Counted from the stretch's first letter, positions 36,028 to 45,473 are shown. The stretch is DNA of 64,000 bases from Eubacteriaceae bacterium (GCA_910574895.1 CAJTDQ010000006.1:76811-140810); one strand, 5' to 3'. Numbers and translations are program-made. Notes: generated from the letters alone by a model not told the origin.

Positions 36028-36777
36028 GTGTTAAAAGGATTATTTAGCAGCAAAAGTTCAGCAGCGGTTTTTGTAGATTATGAGCATTGGTACTATGGAT
36101 ATAATAATATTTTTTCAATGAGGCCTAATGTTGAAGAATGGTATAAAGAACTAAAAGAAGAATATAGTATAAAAAATATAACATTTTTTGGTGATTTTCA
36201 TGGAAGCAATATTGAGAAAGAATTATCCAGATTAGAAAAAATAACAAAGAATGTAGTTCATACAGCCAGTACAAAAGATGGTGTAGACAAAGATTTTACT
36301 GATTTTATTATTTTAGATGCAATATATCGTGAAGCGGCGAAGAAGAATTCCCCCGATATATTTATTATATTTACTGGAGATGCACATTTTGATCTGGCAA
36401 TAAAATATTTAAGAGATATTAAGAAAAAAGTTATTGTATATGGCGTAAAACATTCATTGAGCAATAAATTAAAAGCTTCGGCAAATTCATATGTAGAGAT
36501 GCCAAGATCAAATCAGGAGAGACAGTATTATTATGATGCAATATTGCAGTCGTTATATATTCTGAAGAAAAGGCGTAAAATGGCCACATATTCTAAAACA
36601 GTAGAAAATGTATCAGCCCACAGTGGTGTGTCCAGAGAACGTATACAGGCAGCATTAAATGATTTAATGAATAATAAATATTTGAATATGACAGAGAAAA
36701 GATATAAAGGTAAGAAACCTAAGATTCTTGAAGCTGACTGGAAGAGACTGAGAGAAGATGGTCTCTGGGATAAGTAA
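36028..36777 (+). CDS. NYN-domain (PIN-like) putative RNase with C-terminal winged helix
   Basis: 249 residues from a GTG with AAAGGAGG seven bases upstream. The N-terminal ~150 residues are a NYN domain: AAVFVDYEHWYYG, KDFTDFIILDAIY and FIIFTGDAHFDLAIKYL carry the acidic residues of the metal site. The C-terminal part (about 180-245: YSKTVENVSAHSGVSRERIQ) looks like a winged helix. NYN proteins cut or process RNA; target unknown. Single gene between its promoter and a terminator. Confidence 0.82.
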   Translation: MLKGLFSSKSSAAVFVDYEHWYYGYNNIFSMRPNVEEWYKELKEEYSIKNITFFGDFHGSNIEKELSRLEKITKNVVHTASTKDGVDKDFTDFIILDAIYREAAKKNSPDIFIIFTGDAHFDLAIKYLRDIKKKVIVYGVKHSLSNKLKASANSYVEMPRSNQERQYYYDAILQSLYILKKRRKMATYSKTVENVSAHSGVSRERIQAALNDLMNNKYLNMTEKRYKGKKPKILEADWKRLREDGLWDK

Positions 36778-36801
36778 AAATAATTAAAAAGGTCTTAATA
36801 G

Positions 36802-36858
36802 AAGAACTATCCATAAAAGTCACATTGACTTAGAGGATAGTTCTTATTATATTTTTTA
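36802..36858 (+). terminator. Rho-independent terminator
   Basis: GAAGAACTATCC (36801-36812) and GGATAGTTCTT (36834-36844) form a stem with a long loop; ATTATATTTTTT follows and runs into the stop codon of the convergent phosphoribosyltransferase gene. Confidence 0.75.
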
Positions 36859-37503
36859 AATCTCACTATATCCATATCCATTTACCAATGCTTCTACAGG
36901 TTTTCCTGCTTTACACATTGGACAATCATTGTGGGTATAAGCATCATAATTAGGTATATCTTCAGCTCTGAATAGTGCATCTACACGATGGCCGTCAACA
37001 GAGTCAACAGCACTGAATATGGCTGAAATACCTTGAAGTTTTCCGCCATAGTACTGAATACATTCAATACTGTTACGTACCGTCTTTCCGGTAGTCGCTG
37101 AAGCGAGGAGTAACAATACATTTCTTCCCTCTACCTCAGGTTTCAGATTATCCCTGAAAATCATTTGGCCGTTAGAGTTAAACTCCGGCGTAACTACATA
37201 AATTGTCTTATGTGCATTCATGGATAAAACGCCGGCACGGCTTAATTCATTTGCAAGAAATGCACCGATTACTTCACAGTTGTCCAGACATACAATCGTA
37301 TCAATAGGTTTTCCCATTACATTGTAATAATCTTTCATGGCTACGGCAATGCGTTCAGCCTCATTTGCACGTGTTTTCATCGTTGTCATATCTAAATAAT
37401 AATTCAGATGTGAGTGTGTTGTTGCGAAATGCCCCGGTATTACCTTGATGGCAATATTAGGGTCTTTTTTTGCGAAATACTTTACTATTCTGTTTTGAAT
37501 CAT
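36856..37503 (-). CDS. Orotate phosphoribosyltransferase-like protein
   Basis: 215 residues. A type I phosphoribosyltransferase fold is indicated by the PRPP loop region VLLLLASATTGKTV and the DTIVCLDNCEVIGAFLANEL strand-helix. The C-terminus carries a CPMCKAGKPVEALVNG tail with a CxxC pair, seen in clostridial relatives of orotate phosphoribosyltransferase. The acidic residues of the canonical PRPP motif are changed (LASATTGKT), so activity on orotate is uncertain. The ATG at 37503 has GGAGG eight bases away; an upstream TTG is too close to it. Confidence 0.72.
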   Translation of the reverse strand: MIQNRIVKYFAKKDPNIAIKVIPGHFATTHSHLNYYLDMTTMKTRANEAERIAVAMKDYYNVMGKPIDTIVCLDNCEVIGAFLANELSRAGVLSMNAHKTIYVVTPEFNSNGQMIFRDNLKPEVEGRNVLLLLASATTGKTVRNSIECIQYYGGKLQGISAIFSAVDSVDGHRVDALFRAEDIPNYDAYTHNDCPMCKAGKPVEALVNGYGYSEI

Positions 37504-37524
37504 AGTCAATCCCTCCTTTGCTGT

Positions 37525-37573
37525 AAAAAGGTATCACGAGCCATTTTACGTGTTTGACACAGACTCGTGATAC
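37525..37573 (-). terminator. Terminator of the surface-glycan operon
   Basis: GTATCACGAG (37531-37540) and CTCGTGATAC (37564-37573) pair; on the minus strand CTTTTTAC follows. It lies after the flippase-like gene and before the phosphoribosyltransferase, so it could also act as a leader attenuator for the latter. Confidence 0.75.
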
Positions 37574-37618
37574 AGTCATTCAATGATGACAAATCCCGTC
37601 CTTACTGATATATCTATC

Positions 37619-38599
37619 TTATTCCTTTATAGAGTTATTTTCAAGTGCAGGATTCGATTTTTTTGATTTAATTATAAGTATTTTATTGGTAATAAATGCT
37701 ATCAATATTAATATAAGTTCTGCGACAGTAGCCCAAAGTCTTGATACAATGGAAATAATCACAGCATACTCTTTAGGCATAATCAACAATAGTCCCGCCA
37801 TAAGGATTCCTTCCCTGACCCCAAGACCGGAAACAGTAAAGATTGCCAAAATACCAATAATAGCAGACAATCCGTAAATACCGCCTACATACAGCCATTG
37901 TGAGATTCCTATATTTGGATAAAGAGAAACTACTAAAATGTAGAATCCGGTACCAACGACCAGCCAGTTTAAAATAAATAAAAAGACAACCTTTATCATT
38001 TGTGGGTAGGTAATCGTAATTTCCATATCATCCTTTTTCATTAACTTTCCAAGTTTTGAAAGAAAGAAATTAATAATTTTTGGATTAATACATATAAAAA
38101 ATAAAACAACAAGACCGATAGCAGCCCATTGGTAGTTTGCTAATAATTCATTTGGAAAAAAGAATAATGAAATCAGAAACAGAAATGCTGCACCTAGCAG
38201 AGTACATATATTTTCCAAAAAGAAACATATTGTTACCTTCCGCATAGGAACACCATTTTCCTGATATCCGGGAATTCTTGCAGCCAGCATAAAAACTTTT
38301 CCGGGAATATACTTCCCCAAAATAGAGTATAAATAACTGGTTACAGCCTTAGTATAACTGATGCTGCATTGGTTCAGCATGGTGATATAATGCCATAAAG
38401 AAGCCAATGATATTTTGTATACAAAGTAGAGCAGTATAGAGAGCACGAATATGCCCCAGTTGAATTTTGACCATTCTATTTGTTTAATATCATCCCAACT
38501 GGTAATAAAGTATTTTGCAAGAAATATTGTGACTAAAATTAAAAATAATATTTTGCATATACTCATGAATGTCTTTTTATCGATTTTTTTTGAATTCAT
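37619..38599 (-). CDS. Lysylphosphatidylglycerol synthase/UPF0104-type membrane protein, putative lipid-linked glycan flippase
   Basis: 326 residues with about eight membrane segments. The phrases YLYSILGKYIPGKVFMLAAR and IFTVSGLGVREGILMAG are typical of the UPF0104/AglD-like family, related to the membrane part of MprF. In glycan clusters such proteins are thought to move lipid-linked sugars (family knowledge, not proven). GGAGTG precedes the ATG at 38599; the longer frame to 38641 overlaps the upstream gene. Last gene of a five-gene minus-strand operon. Confidence 0.82.
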   Translation of the reverse strand: MNSKKIDKKTFMSICKILFLILVTIFLAKYFITSWDDIKQIEWSKFNWGIFVLSILLYFVYKISLASLWHYITMLNQCSISYTKAVTSYLYSILGKYIPGKVFMLAARIPGYQENGVPMRKVTICFFLENICTLLGAAFLFLISLFFFPNELLANYQWAAIGLVVLFFICINPKIINFFLSKLGKLMKKDDMEITITYPQMIKVVFLFILNWLVVGTGFYILVVSLYPNIGISQWLYVGGIYGLSAIIGILAIFTVSGLGVREGILMAGLLLIMPKEYAVIISIVSRLWATVAELILILIAFITNKILIIKSKKSNPALENNSIKE

Positions 38600-38610
38600 T
38601 GGTTTCACTC

Positions 38611-40929
38611 CTAAAAACTTAGCAATACGCGGATAAAGCACATATAATAATAAATAACCTTTGTCGGTATCTTTGCTAATTTATCATAATGTTCTTCCGA
38701 AAACTTCTTGTTTTTTTCAGCCAGTTTAAAAGCCAACTTGTGATTCCATTTGCATTTATCACTGGTATCCATGCTGATTTTTGAATGTTTTTGTTTTATT
38801 TTAGCAAGATTAAATTTAAATACTAATGCTCTTTTCTGACTGCGCACCATATCTTTGTCACTGATGTGTGTTGCTTCAATATCGCCGTCACTTATTGCCC
38901 CATTTATAGCGTCATAAGCTTTCCGGGAGCGGATAACACAGCTGGTATGTTTGATTGGATTACCCTTCATCTCTTTTAACCAGATGTCACCGAAACTGAT
39001 ATCACTGCATTCAGCGTAATGATCCTGACAGGTCATGCAACTGTCCTTTTCAAAAAAGTATGCATTTTTGTAGGCACATATTGTCTTGGAATATGAAAAC
39101 TCTTTTGCGCTTCCGTCTTTGTAGATAACACTCGAAGTGCCGCGCCAATGTCCGCGGCGGTAGTATAAACGTTCTGCATTTTCGCCGGTTATTCCTGATT
39201 TCTCCATAGAAAGGGTTGTAGCCTTTGGAGAATGATTTCCGCTACAATACAGTCCTAATTTCATTACGATTTTTTCCTTCAAAGAAGCATCGTTTTTCAT
39301 GATGGCATCCAGACCACGGAGCATACATGGAGTCATTACGACAGCAACTTTTCCATCGAAGTTTTTTACAACATCCAGGTGCTTTAGTAATGGAATGTTC
39401 ATGTAGATGCTGGATGAAGCATCGCAGATTTCTTCCTTTGTAGTGGCAATATATGTTTTGTAAGTTAATTCACCATTTTCAAAAGCAGTTTTCGTTACCC
39501 ATGCACCATCAATTGTTTTGTTTTTCAACATATTACAAAGAAGAGCAGTAACCATACCGCCGGAAGCTGCATTTGCACGAATTGCTTCATCTGTGGCATA
39601 TCCCTTTTTGCATCCCAAATGAGGACCAATATATTTATCAGGATTATTATAATCCAGTAATTTTGCTTTTTTCTTAGGTTTTCCTGTGACTTCGTCTATG
39701 ATTTCACTGATATATTTAATATTATTTCTGGAACTTTCCAAAACAGCATCGAGATTTTTGTCCAGTTTTGTCCGAATATCATTTTCATGCGAAACAAAAT
39801 CCTCAAAACTTTTCTTTAATTCAGATAACTCCAGTTTTGAAAAATCAATTGCATACTGTCCCAGTTCAAACATATCCAGTACTTCCTGATATTTGTGGCT
39901 CCAGCCGATAAGAAGAACAGGAACTTTTTGCTCTAGAGAGCCAATCATGGCATGGAATCTGGAAGCTACCAGATAACGGCATTTTCCAATATAGGCACGA
40001 ATTTCTTCTGCATCCATTTCTTTATGGTACCAGCGTACCATATTTTTGTCTGCAACAGCAGCATAAATAGCATCACCGACCATAAGATCGTTATTTCTAG
40101 ATTTTTCACTATTAATTCTTGCCGCATTTGCAATAAGAATCACATTGTATCCGGTTTCATTTAAATAGTTTATAAAAGAAACCATAGTGTCTTTATATGC
40201 AATTCCCATCTTGTCACATTTCTTTTCTACAACGGAACTGATGGAAAGCCCGACAACATTGTTGTTAAAGAAATTATCACTTGCGCAGATTTTATCGACT
40301 TCATTATTCCAATATTCGCTGTCTTCCATGGAAAAAGCACCGTCAGCACATAATTTAACATTATTTTTTACGCCAATTCCCATAAGATTGTCATAAGTCC
40401 CCTGACCTCTGGCACAAATAAGTTTTAGTTTTGGAAGAATCCATTTTGCTAAAAATTTATTGTATGGATTTTTAAATGTTCCTAATGCCTGAGAATATTT
40501 TACTACAGGTGTACCCATTAAGAGTGGAACTGCCGCGCAGACAAATGCATAAGTGTTCATTATAAAACCACGACTGTCGACAAAAGAGATTCCGGCCTCA
40601 TCGACAACCAAATCCGTTTGTGTGTAGGTTTTTAATATTTTGTTTTTTAAAAGAAGCTTTTTAATGGGTGGACACCACTTAAAAAGCTTGTATAATACAG
40701 CCAGAGGAAAAGCTGTAAATAACAGCTGCTCCGGTTTTGTGCTCGTAATATGAATAAAGTCAAATGGTAATTGCTTTTTATCTTCTTTTGGATAAACAGA
40801 CATCAGATTAATATTCAGTCTGTCACCGTAAATGTTGTGTAATTGTTTGATGGAACTTTGCAGCATGGCGGCAGCACCTTTGTTGCCGCTGTAACTTGCT
40901 GCTGTAATAGCAATTGTTATATCTCTCAT
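38611..40929 (-). CDS. Fusion of polysaccharide pyruvyl transferase and F420-hydrogenase beta-like domains
   Basis: 772 residues. About 1-410 is a polysaccharide pyruvyl transferase (CsaB/WcaK-like) domain: ITAASYSGNKGAAAMLQSS, VKYSQALGTFKNPYNK, SRFHAMIGSLEQKVPVLLIGWSHKY. About 425-770 is a coenzyme F420 hydrogenase/dehydrogenase beta-like domain: RANAASGGMVTALL, VMTPCMLRGLDAI, LGLYCSGNH, and DSCMTCQDHYAECSDISFGD with a cysteine cluster. The usual N-terminal 2x4Fe-4S ferredoxin of stand-alone beta proteins is missing. The first half would add pyruvate ketal groups to a glycan; the redox role of the second is unknown. Eleven bases separate it from the flippase gene. Confidence 0.85.
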   Translation of the reverse strand: MRDITIAITAASYSGNKGAAAMLQSSIKQLHNIYGDRLNINLMSVYPKEDKKQLPFDFIHITSTKPEQLLFTAFPLAVLYKLFKWCPPIKKLLLKNKILKTYTQTDLVVDEAGISFVDSRGFIMNTYAFVCAAVPLLMGTPVVKYSQALGTFKNPYNKFLAKWILPKLKLICARGQGTYDNLMGIGVKNNVKLCADGAFSMEDSEYWNNEVDKICASDNFFNNNVVGLSISSVVEKKCDKMGIAYKDTMVSFINYLNETGYNVILIANAARINSEKSRNNDLMVGDAIYAAVADKNMVRWYHKEMDAEEIRAYIGKCRYLVASRFHAMIGSLEQKVPVLLIGWSHKYQEVLDMFELGQYAIDFSKLELSELKKSFEDFVSHENDIRTKLDKNLDAVLESSRNNIKYISEIIDEVTGKPKKKAKLLDYNNPDKYIGPHLGCKKGYATDEAIRANAASGGMVTALLCNMLKNKTIDGAWVTKTAFENGELTYKTYIATTKEEICDASSSIYMNIPLLKHLDVVKNFDGKVAVVMTPCMLRGLDAIMKNDASLKEKIVMKLGLYCSGNHSPKATTLSMEKSGITGENAERLYYRRGHWRGTSSVIYKDGSAKEFSYSKTICAYKNAYFFEKDSCMTCQDHYAECSDISFGDIWLKEMKGNPIKHTSCVIRSRKAYDAINGAISDGDIEATHISDKDMVRSQKRALVFKFNLAKIKQKHSKISMDTSDKCKWNHKLAFKLAEKNKKFSEEHYDKLAKIPTKVIYYYMCFIRVLLSF

Positions 40930-40948
40930 ATTTTATACCAATCCTGAT

Positions 40949-41911
40949 TTATTTATCATTGTTATCTTTGTTTCTGTCATAGTCCAGCTTTCTGACATGA
41001 TACTGAACATCTTCTAAAATTTTTCTATTAGCAGCAATAATATCTGCCTGCAATGCAATAATGTAGGTAAATACGCCAATCATCATAAAAGTGCTGGCAA
41101 GAATTAAGGACTGAATATGTCCGCCGCCCTGTCCCATAAAATAGTATACTAAAAATCTTACACCAATGCCAAGCCCAAGTAAAAATGAAAGTATTCCAAT
41201 GGAACCAAAAAATTTAAGAGGTTTGTACATCATAAAGGAACGAACAATTGTTACCATAGAACGTTTTACATATCCGAACATACTGCTGAAAAGTCTTGAT
41301 TTTCTAAGTTCCGGGTTTGTTCTGATTGGAACAGAAGTCATTGCCATTTTTGTTCTTCCTGCCTGGACAATCGTTTCTAAAGTATAAGTATATTCATTTA
41401 CTACATTCAGTTTCATGGCAGTTTCCCTGCTATATGCTCTGAAGCCGCTTGGTGCATCAGGAATATCGGATTTGGAAGCAACACGTACTGTCCAACTGCC
41501 TAAATGCTGAAGCTTTTTCTTTAATGGTGAAAAATGAGCGGTATCGTCAATAGGTCTTTCGCCAATTACGATATCTGCTTTTTGTTCCAGAATCGGACGC
41601 ACTAATTTTTCAATATCTGCACCACAATATTGATTGTCAGCATCAGTATTGACAATGATATCTGCACCATTCCTTAAACAGGCATCCAGACCTGCCATAA
41701 ATCCCTTTGCCAGTCCTTTGTTCTGTTTAAAGTTTACGACATAGTGAACTCCCCAGTTTTTAGCAACTTCTACAGTATTATCAGCACTACCGTCGTTGAT
41801 AATCAAGTATTCAATTTCATCAATGCCGTCAATATGTTTCGGAAGGTCATTCAGTGCAATTTCCAATGTTTCTGCTTCATTATAACATGGTATTTGAATA
41901 ATTAGTTTCAT
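40949..41911 (-). CDS. Glycosyltransferase family 2 with two C-terminal membrane segments
   Basis: 320 residues. GT-A fold: IQIPCYNEAETL at the start, EYLIINDGSADNTVE, and NTDADNQY as the DXD-type metal site. Two membrane helices (about 228-252 and 265-290) anchor the C-terminus, as in DPM1/GtrB-type enzymes that transfer a sugar to polyprenyl phosphate at the inner membrane face. The substrate sugar is unknown. GGGAG precedes the ATG. Confidence 0.9.
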   Translation of the reverse strand: MKLIIQIPCYNEAETLEIALNDLPKHIDGIDEIEYLIINDGSADNTVEVAKNWGVHYVVNFKQNKGLAKGFMAGLDACLRNGADIIVNTDADNQYCGADIEKLVRPILEQKADIVIGERPIDDTAHFSPLKKKLQHLGSWTVRVASKSDIPDAPSGFRAYSRETAMKLNVVNEYTYTLETIVQAGRTKMAMTSVPIRTNPELRKSRLFSSMFGYVKRSMVTIVRSFMMYKPLKFFGSIGILSFLLGLGIGVRFLVYYFMGQGGGHIQSLILASTFMMIGVFTYIIALQADIIAANRKILEDVQYHVRKLDYDRNKDNNDK

Positions 41912-41923
41912 TTTTATTCTCCC

Positions 41924-43831
41924 TTATTGTTTATTGTATTTTGTAAGAGCATAACCATGGCTCTTTAAAGTATCTGCCAGTGCATCACCTTTGACGATTA
42001 CTACATCCATTGGAGATTTTGTAACGTCATAGTCGTTCAGTGTATAGTAATTGTCTTTTGTCCCATATACTTCATTGCAAGTTTTAATTGCAGTATCAAT
42101 TTTGTTTTTTCCGCATAGTACAAAGAAGCTATTTTGTGGTCTGTCTGTTAAGTATTTCAGTGTTCCAAGATTGAATTTTGGTAGCCCATACTGATAAACT
42201 TTTACCAGATAGCCGGATTTATCATAACAGAAATTCGGATATTCTTCATTGATGTTCGTTTTGTTACATAACTCATTCATATAATTAACAAGGTATTCAA
42301 CACGCTCATAAACAACATTATCACGGTTATCTCTGACATTTATAAATACATAACTGTAGTTAATTACAGAAAGTAGAAAAATTAAAATACATGTACTGTA
42401 TAGCACTTTTGTCTGATTAATGCTTGTCAGTAATAAAATAAAGATAAGTACTATGAAAGAAATAATTCCTGTTTTAGTAAAGACAGAAGTTAAATCAGGA
42501 AAAGCATCTGTTGTTTTTCCATTTTCTATTTTTAATAATCCGGTCAAAGATAAAAAGTATCTTGAGTCTGTCTGTGGAATATTATCTAAGTGAGGACTTA
42601 CTTTCCAAATAAATGGAATAAAAATTGCCAGGTATGTGATAACTGCAAGGATTTTTGATTTCCATTTGATAATTGTGTCTTTTTTGATAATCAGAGAATA
42701 TAACGCAACTAATGCTACAAGTCCTACAGCGCCTACGGTATACCTGCCATATACCATCCTGTCGGCTCTGTCGATTTCAAAGCCGTTCATTAATTCAAAG
42801 GCGCTTGGGAAGAAAAAGATTGCGCCCATAGCAAAAGTTCCCATCAGACATAAAATTGAAAATAATGATAAAATGTTTTCACCGGTATTTTCCTGTCTCT
42901 TTTTAAAGTTCTTAAATAATATAATCAAAGCTGCGATAAAGCCGATGATAACCAGCCCCATTGTTGAGGCAAATAAGTTATACAGCCATCCAATGCATAA
43001 TTTCAGTTCTATAACGATTCCGTTTTGGGTAAAAAGCTTACCAAGGGTTTCGTAATCCAATGCTTCCATACTTCCATGTCTGGTTCCGTATTTTCCATAG
43101 ACTCCCTGTTTTACAATAGAAGCTAAAATCTTATCAATTACAAGAAAAACTCCTGTTGCAGGTAGATATAGAAAATAGTTTACAATATGTTTTTTATAAA
43201 TCACAGACATTAATATAATTGTTAAAAGTGCAGCTACAATAAGAACAAGTCCTCTTGTATGTGTCATGTATGCATATACTGTTATAAACGCAAGTAAAAC
43301 AGAAAGAATATTTTTCTTCATGGATTTTTCAGTAGATGATAACTTAAATAGTAAAAGTAATATCGGCCATGGTAAAAATATTAAGATAACATCACATCGG
43401 GAATATGCAGAATACAGCCAGATAGATGAAATGCCCACAGCCGGAACAGAAATCAGTAACGACTGAACTTTTGATTTGATATTCAGATAGTTTCTGCATA
43501 TATGATATGAAATTACAGGAATAAAACTTATGATTAACATGTTTAATGAAATCATTGATTTATACATAAGAACAGGATTACTCTTAAAAATCAAATAAAG
43601 AGGGAGATATAGTGCAGAGAAACCATATTTATAGTAAAATCCCCCCATTGTCTGGACACAGAGGGACCAGTCATCGCCAGCCATAAAAGCAGTGTTTGCT
43701 ACTGTACCTACCTCATCTAATACATATGGTAACGATAGTTTTGTTCCCAAAACTACTGTAGTAATTGCGAAAATAAAATAAATTAATATTTTTATTTTTC
43801 TGTCAGAAATATTTGCTAATGAAAATTTCAT
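41924..43831 (-). CDS. Polytopic membrane protein, putative GT-C glycosyltransferase
   Basis: 635 residues with about 11-12 membrane segments and a soluble C-terminal ~110 residues (PNFCYDKSGYLVKVYQYG, DRPQNSFFVLCG). An early outside loop carries acidic residues (LPYVLDEVGTVANTAFMAGDDW), the place where GT-C enzymes have the catalytic Asp. Its position beside a GtrB-like transferase suggests it moves a lipid-linked sugar to a surface acceptor; this is inference. An upstream start at 43864 overlaps the previous stop, so the ATG with AAAGGA is chosen. Confidence 0.72.
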   Translation of the reverse strand: MKFSLANISDRKIKILIYFIFAITTVVLGTKLSLPYVLDEVGTVANTAFMAGDDWSLCVQTMGGFYYKYGFSALYLPLYLIFKSNPVLMYKSMISLNMLIISFIPVISYHICRNYLNIKSKVQSLLISVPAVGISSIWLYSAYSRCDVILIFLPWPILLLLFKLSSTEKSMKKNILSVLLAFITVYAYMTHTRGLVLIVAALLTIILMSVIYKKHIVNYFLYLPATGVFLVIDKILASIVKQGVYGKYGTRHGSMEALDYETLGKLFTQNGIVIELKLCIGWLYNLFASTMGLVIIGFIAALIILFKNFKKRQENTGENILSLFSILCLMGTFAMGAIFFFPSAFELMNGFEIDRADRMVYGRYTVGAVGLVALVALYSLIIKKDTIIKWKSKILAVITYLAIFIPFIWKVSPHLDNIPQTDSRYFLSLTGLLKIENGKTTDAFPDLTSVFTKTGIISFIVLIFILLLTSINQTKVLYSTCILIFLLSVINYSYVFINVRDNRDNVVYERVEYLVNYMNELCNKTNINEEYPNFCYDKSGYLVKVYQYGLPKFNLGTLKYLTDRPQNSFFVLCGKNKIDTAIKTCNEVYGTKDNYYTLNDYDVTKSPMDVVIVKGDALADTLKSHGYALTKYNKQ

Positions 43832-43863
43832 TTTTTGATTTCCTTTCTCATTTGATTGAAACA

Positions 43864-45063
43864 CTAATCTCTAGAATAAATATCTGTGGTATAGACTTTC
43901 TCTGAAACATCTTCTAAGACTTTGTCAAACCTGTTCGCCAAAATCACATTAGATGTTTTTTTGAAATCTTCCAGATTATTTATTACCGGGATGCCGTTAT
44001 AGTTATCTTCTTTGACAATTGGTTCATAAATTACAAGCTTTAGTCCGCTGTCAAGAAGTTTATCCATAATATCCCATACAGCCGATGCTCTGAAATTATC
44101 AGAGTCTGCTTTCATAGTTAATCGGTATATTCCAACAATGTCGGGAGCATATTCTTTAATTTTGCTTACCACGTAATTCTTCCTTGTATCATTACTATGG
44201 ACAATTGCCTCAATAATATTATTTGGAACATTTTTGTCTCTATAGTTTGCCAGAAGCTGTTTTGTATCTTTTGGCAGACAGTAACCGCCATATCCCAAAG
44301 ATGGATTATTGTAATGGTTTCCGATTCTTGGATCTAAACACATTCCGGTAATAATTGCTTCTGTATTTAGGTGGTTTTCCTGAGCGTAAGTATCTAATTC
44401 ATTAAAATAAGCGACGCGCATAGCCAAATATGTGTTAGAAAAAAGTTTTACAGCTTCTGCCTCGGTATACTGCATGATAATAGAAGTAATATCTTCTTTG
44501 ACAGCACCCTGTTTTAAAAGTGCAGCAAATTCTTCGGCTTTTTTTGTAAGAGAGTCATTTTCCATATCAGTTCCTACGATAATTCTGGAAGGATATAGAT
44601 TGTCATACAATGCCTTTCCTTCTCTTAAAAATTCAGGGGAAAATAAAATATTGTTTAAATTATATTTTTTTCTTAATTGTTGTGTATAGCCAACAGGAAT
44701 GGTAGATTTGATAACAATTGTAGCATCACTGCCTAGTGCTAATAGTTTTTCGATTACACATTCTATAGATGAAGTATCAAAATGGTTTGTCTCAGAATCA
44801 TAATTTGTAGGAGTGGAAATCACAACAAAGTCAGCATTGTTAAAAGCGTTTCTGTAATCTGTTGTACCATGTAGATTCAGATTTTTATTTTTTAAATAGT
44901 CAATAATGCATTCGTCTGCCAGCGGGGAAACATGATTGTTTATCATATTTATTTTTTCTTCATTAATATCATAAGCAGTTACTTCATTATTTAAAGATAA
45001 TAATATAGCATTTGACAAGCCTACATAGCCAGTTCCCGCCACAGCGATTTTTGTCTTTTTCAT
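43864..45063 (-). CDS. ugd: UDP-glucose 6-dehydrogenase family protein
   Basis: 399 residues. An N-terminal Rossmann fold (IAVAGTGYVGLSNAILLS), the central STPTN and KSTIPVGYT phrases, FSPEFLREG and the catalytic cysteine region GYGGYCLPKDT identify the UDP-glucose/GDP-mannose dehydrogenase family, in the short Ugd form. It oxidises UDP-glucose to UDP-glucuronate for glycan synthesis. First gene of the minus-strand glycan operon; TGAGG stands six bases before the ATG at 45063. Confidence 0.9.
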   Translation of the reverse strand: MKKTKIAVAGTGYVGLSNAILLSLNNEVTAYDINEEKINMINNHVSPLADECIIDYLKNKNLNLHGTTDYRNAFNNADFVVISTPTNYDSETNHFDTSSIECVIEKLLALGSDATIVIKSTIPVGYTQQLRKKYNLNNILFSPEFLREGKALYDNLYPSRIIVGTDMENDSLTKKAEEFAALLKQGAVKEDITSIIMQYTEAEAVKLFSNTYLAMRVAYFNELDTYAQENHLNTEAIITGMCLDPRIGNHYNNPSLGYGGYCLPKDTKQLLANYRDKNVPNNIIEAIVHSNDTRKNYVVSKIKEYAPDIVGIYRLTMKADSDNFRASAVWDIMDKLLDSGLKLVIYEPIVKEDNYNGIPVINNLEDFKKTSNVILANRFDKVLEDVSEKVYTTDIYSRD

Positions 45064-45135
45064 ACGCAACCTCACATTTCAATTTTTTTATTATTCGTAA
45101 AAGGTTATAATATATATATTGACAACCCACACTAA

Positions 45136-45164
45136 AGTATATATCGCTTGTGATTAAAAGTCAA
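45136..45164 (-). promoter_or_regulatory. Promoter of the surface-glycan operon
   Basis: On the minus strand: TTGACT (45164-45159), 17 bases, TATACT (45141-45136). Transcription should begin near 45129, about 65 bases before ugd. Confidence 0.75.
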
Positions 45165-45186
45165 TATTTGTCAATAGTCTATTATT

Positions 45187-45473
45187 GTAACAGTTCAGCC
45201 AACAGCTCAAAAATGCTACGGATTTCCTTCTCTGTTATGGCTTCACTGAGGCTGAAACAACAACAGTTCAGCCAACAGCTCAAAAATGCTACGGATTTCC
45301 TTCTCTGTTATGGCTTCACTGAGGCTGAAACAACAACAGTTCAGCCAACAGCTCAAAAATGCTATGCATTTTCTCGCTGTTATGGCTCACCATATGACAT
45401 AAAATATAGGTAACAAAATGTCTGCAAGCAGCATTTTGCTCCCTATATTTTATGTCGCATGGCTGAACTGTTA
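45187..45473. repeat. Composite repeat: 73-bp tandem units plus long hairpin, bounded by inverted ends
   Basis: This non-coding stretch begins GTAACAGTTCAGCC (45187-45200) and ends GGCTGAACTGTTA (45461-45473), an inverted pair matching at 13 positions. Inside are two identical 73-bp units (45191-45263, 45264-45336) and a third that diverges after about 28 bases. A near-perfect hairpin follows (CATAAAATATAGG 45398-45410 with CCTATATTTTATG 45442-45454, then CAAAATG with CATTTTG inside). An 87-codon frame through it is an artefact of the repeats. The rest of the 520-base gap holds the glycan promoter and, after 45473, only A/T-rich sequence leading to gatC. Confidence 0.85.

Noticed and set aside
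45150-45413. An 87-codon open frame across the tandem repeat
   Set aside because: It has no ribosome binding site and its protein merely repeats the 73-bp DNA unit in shifting frames (73 is not a multiple of three).
45187-45473. CRISPR array
   Set aside because: The units are 73 bp and directly abutting, with no spacers of unique sequence and no cas genes.
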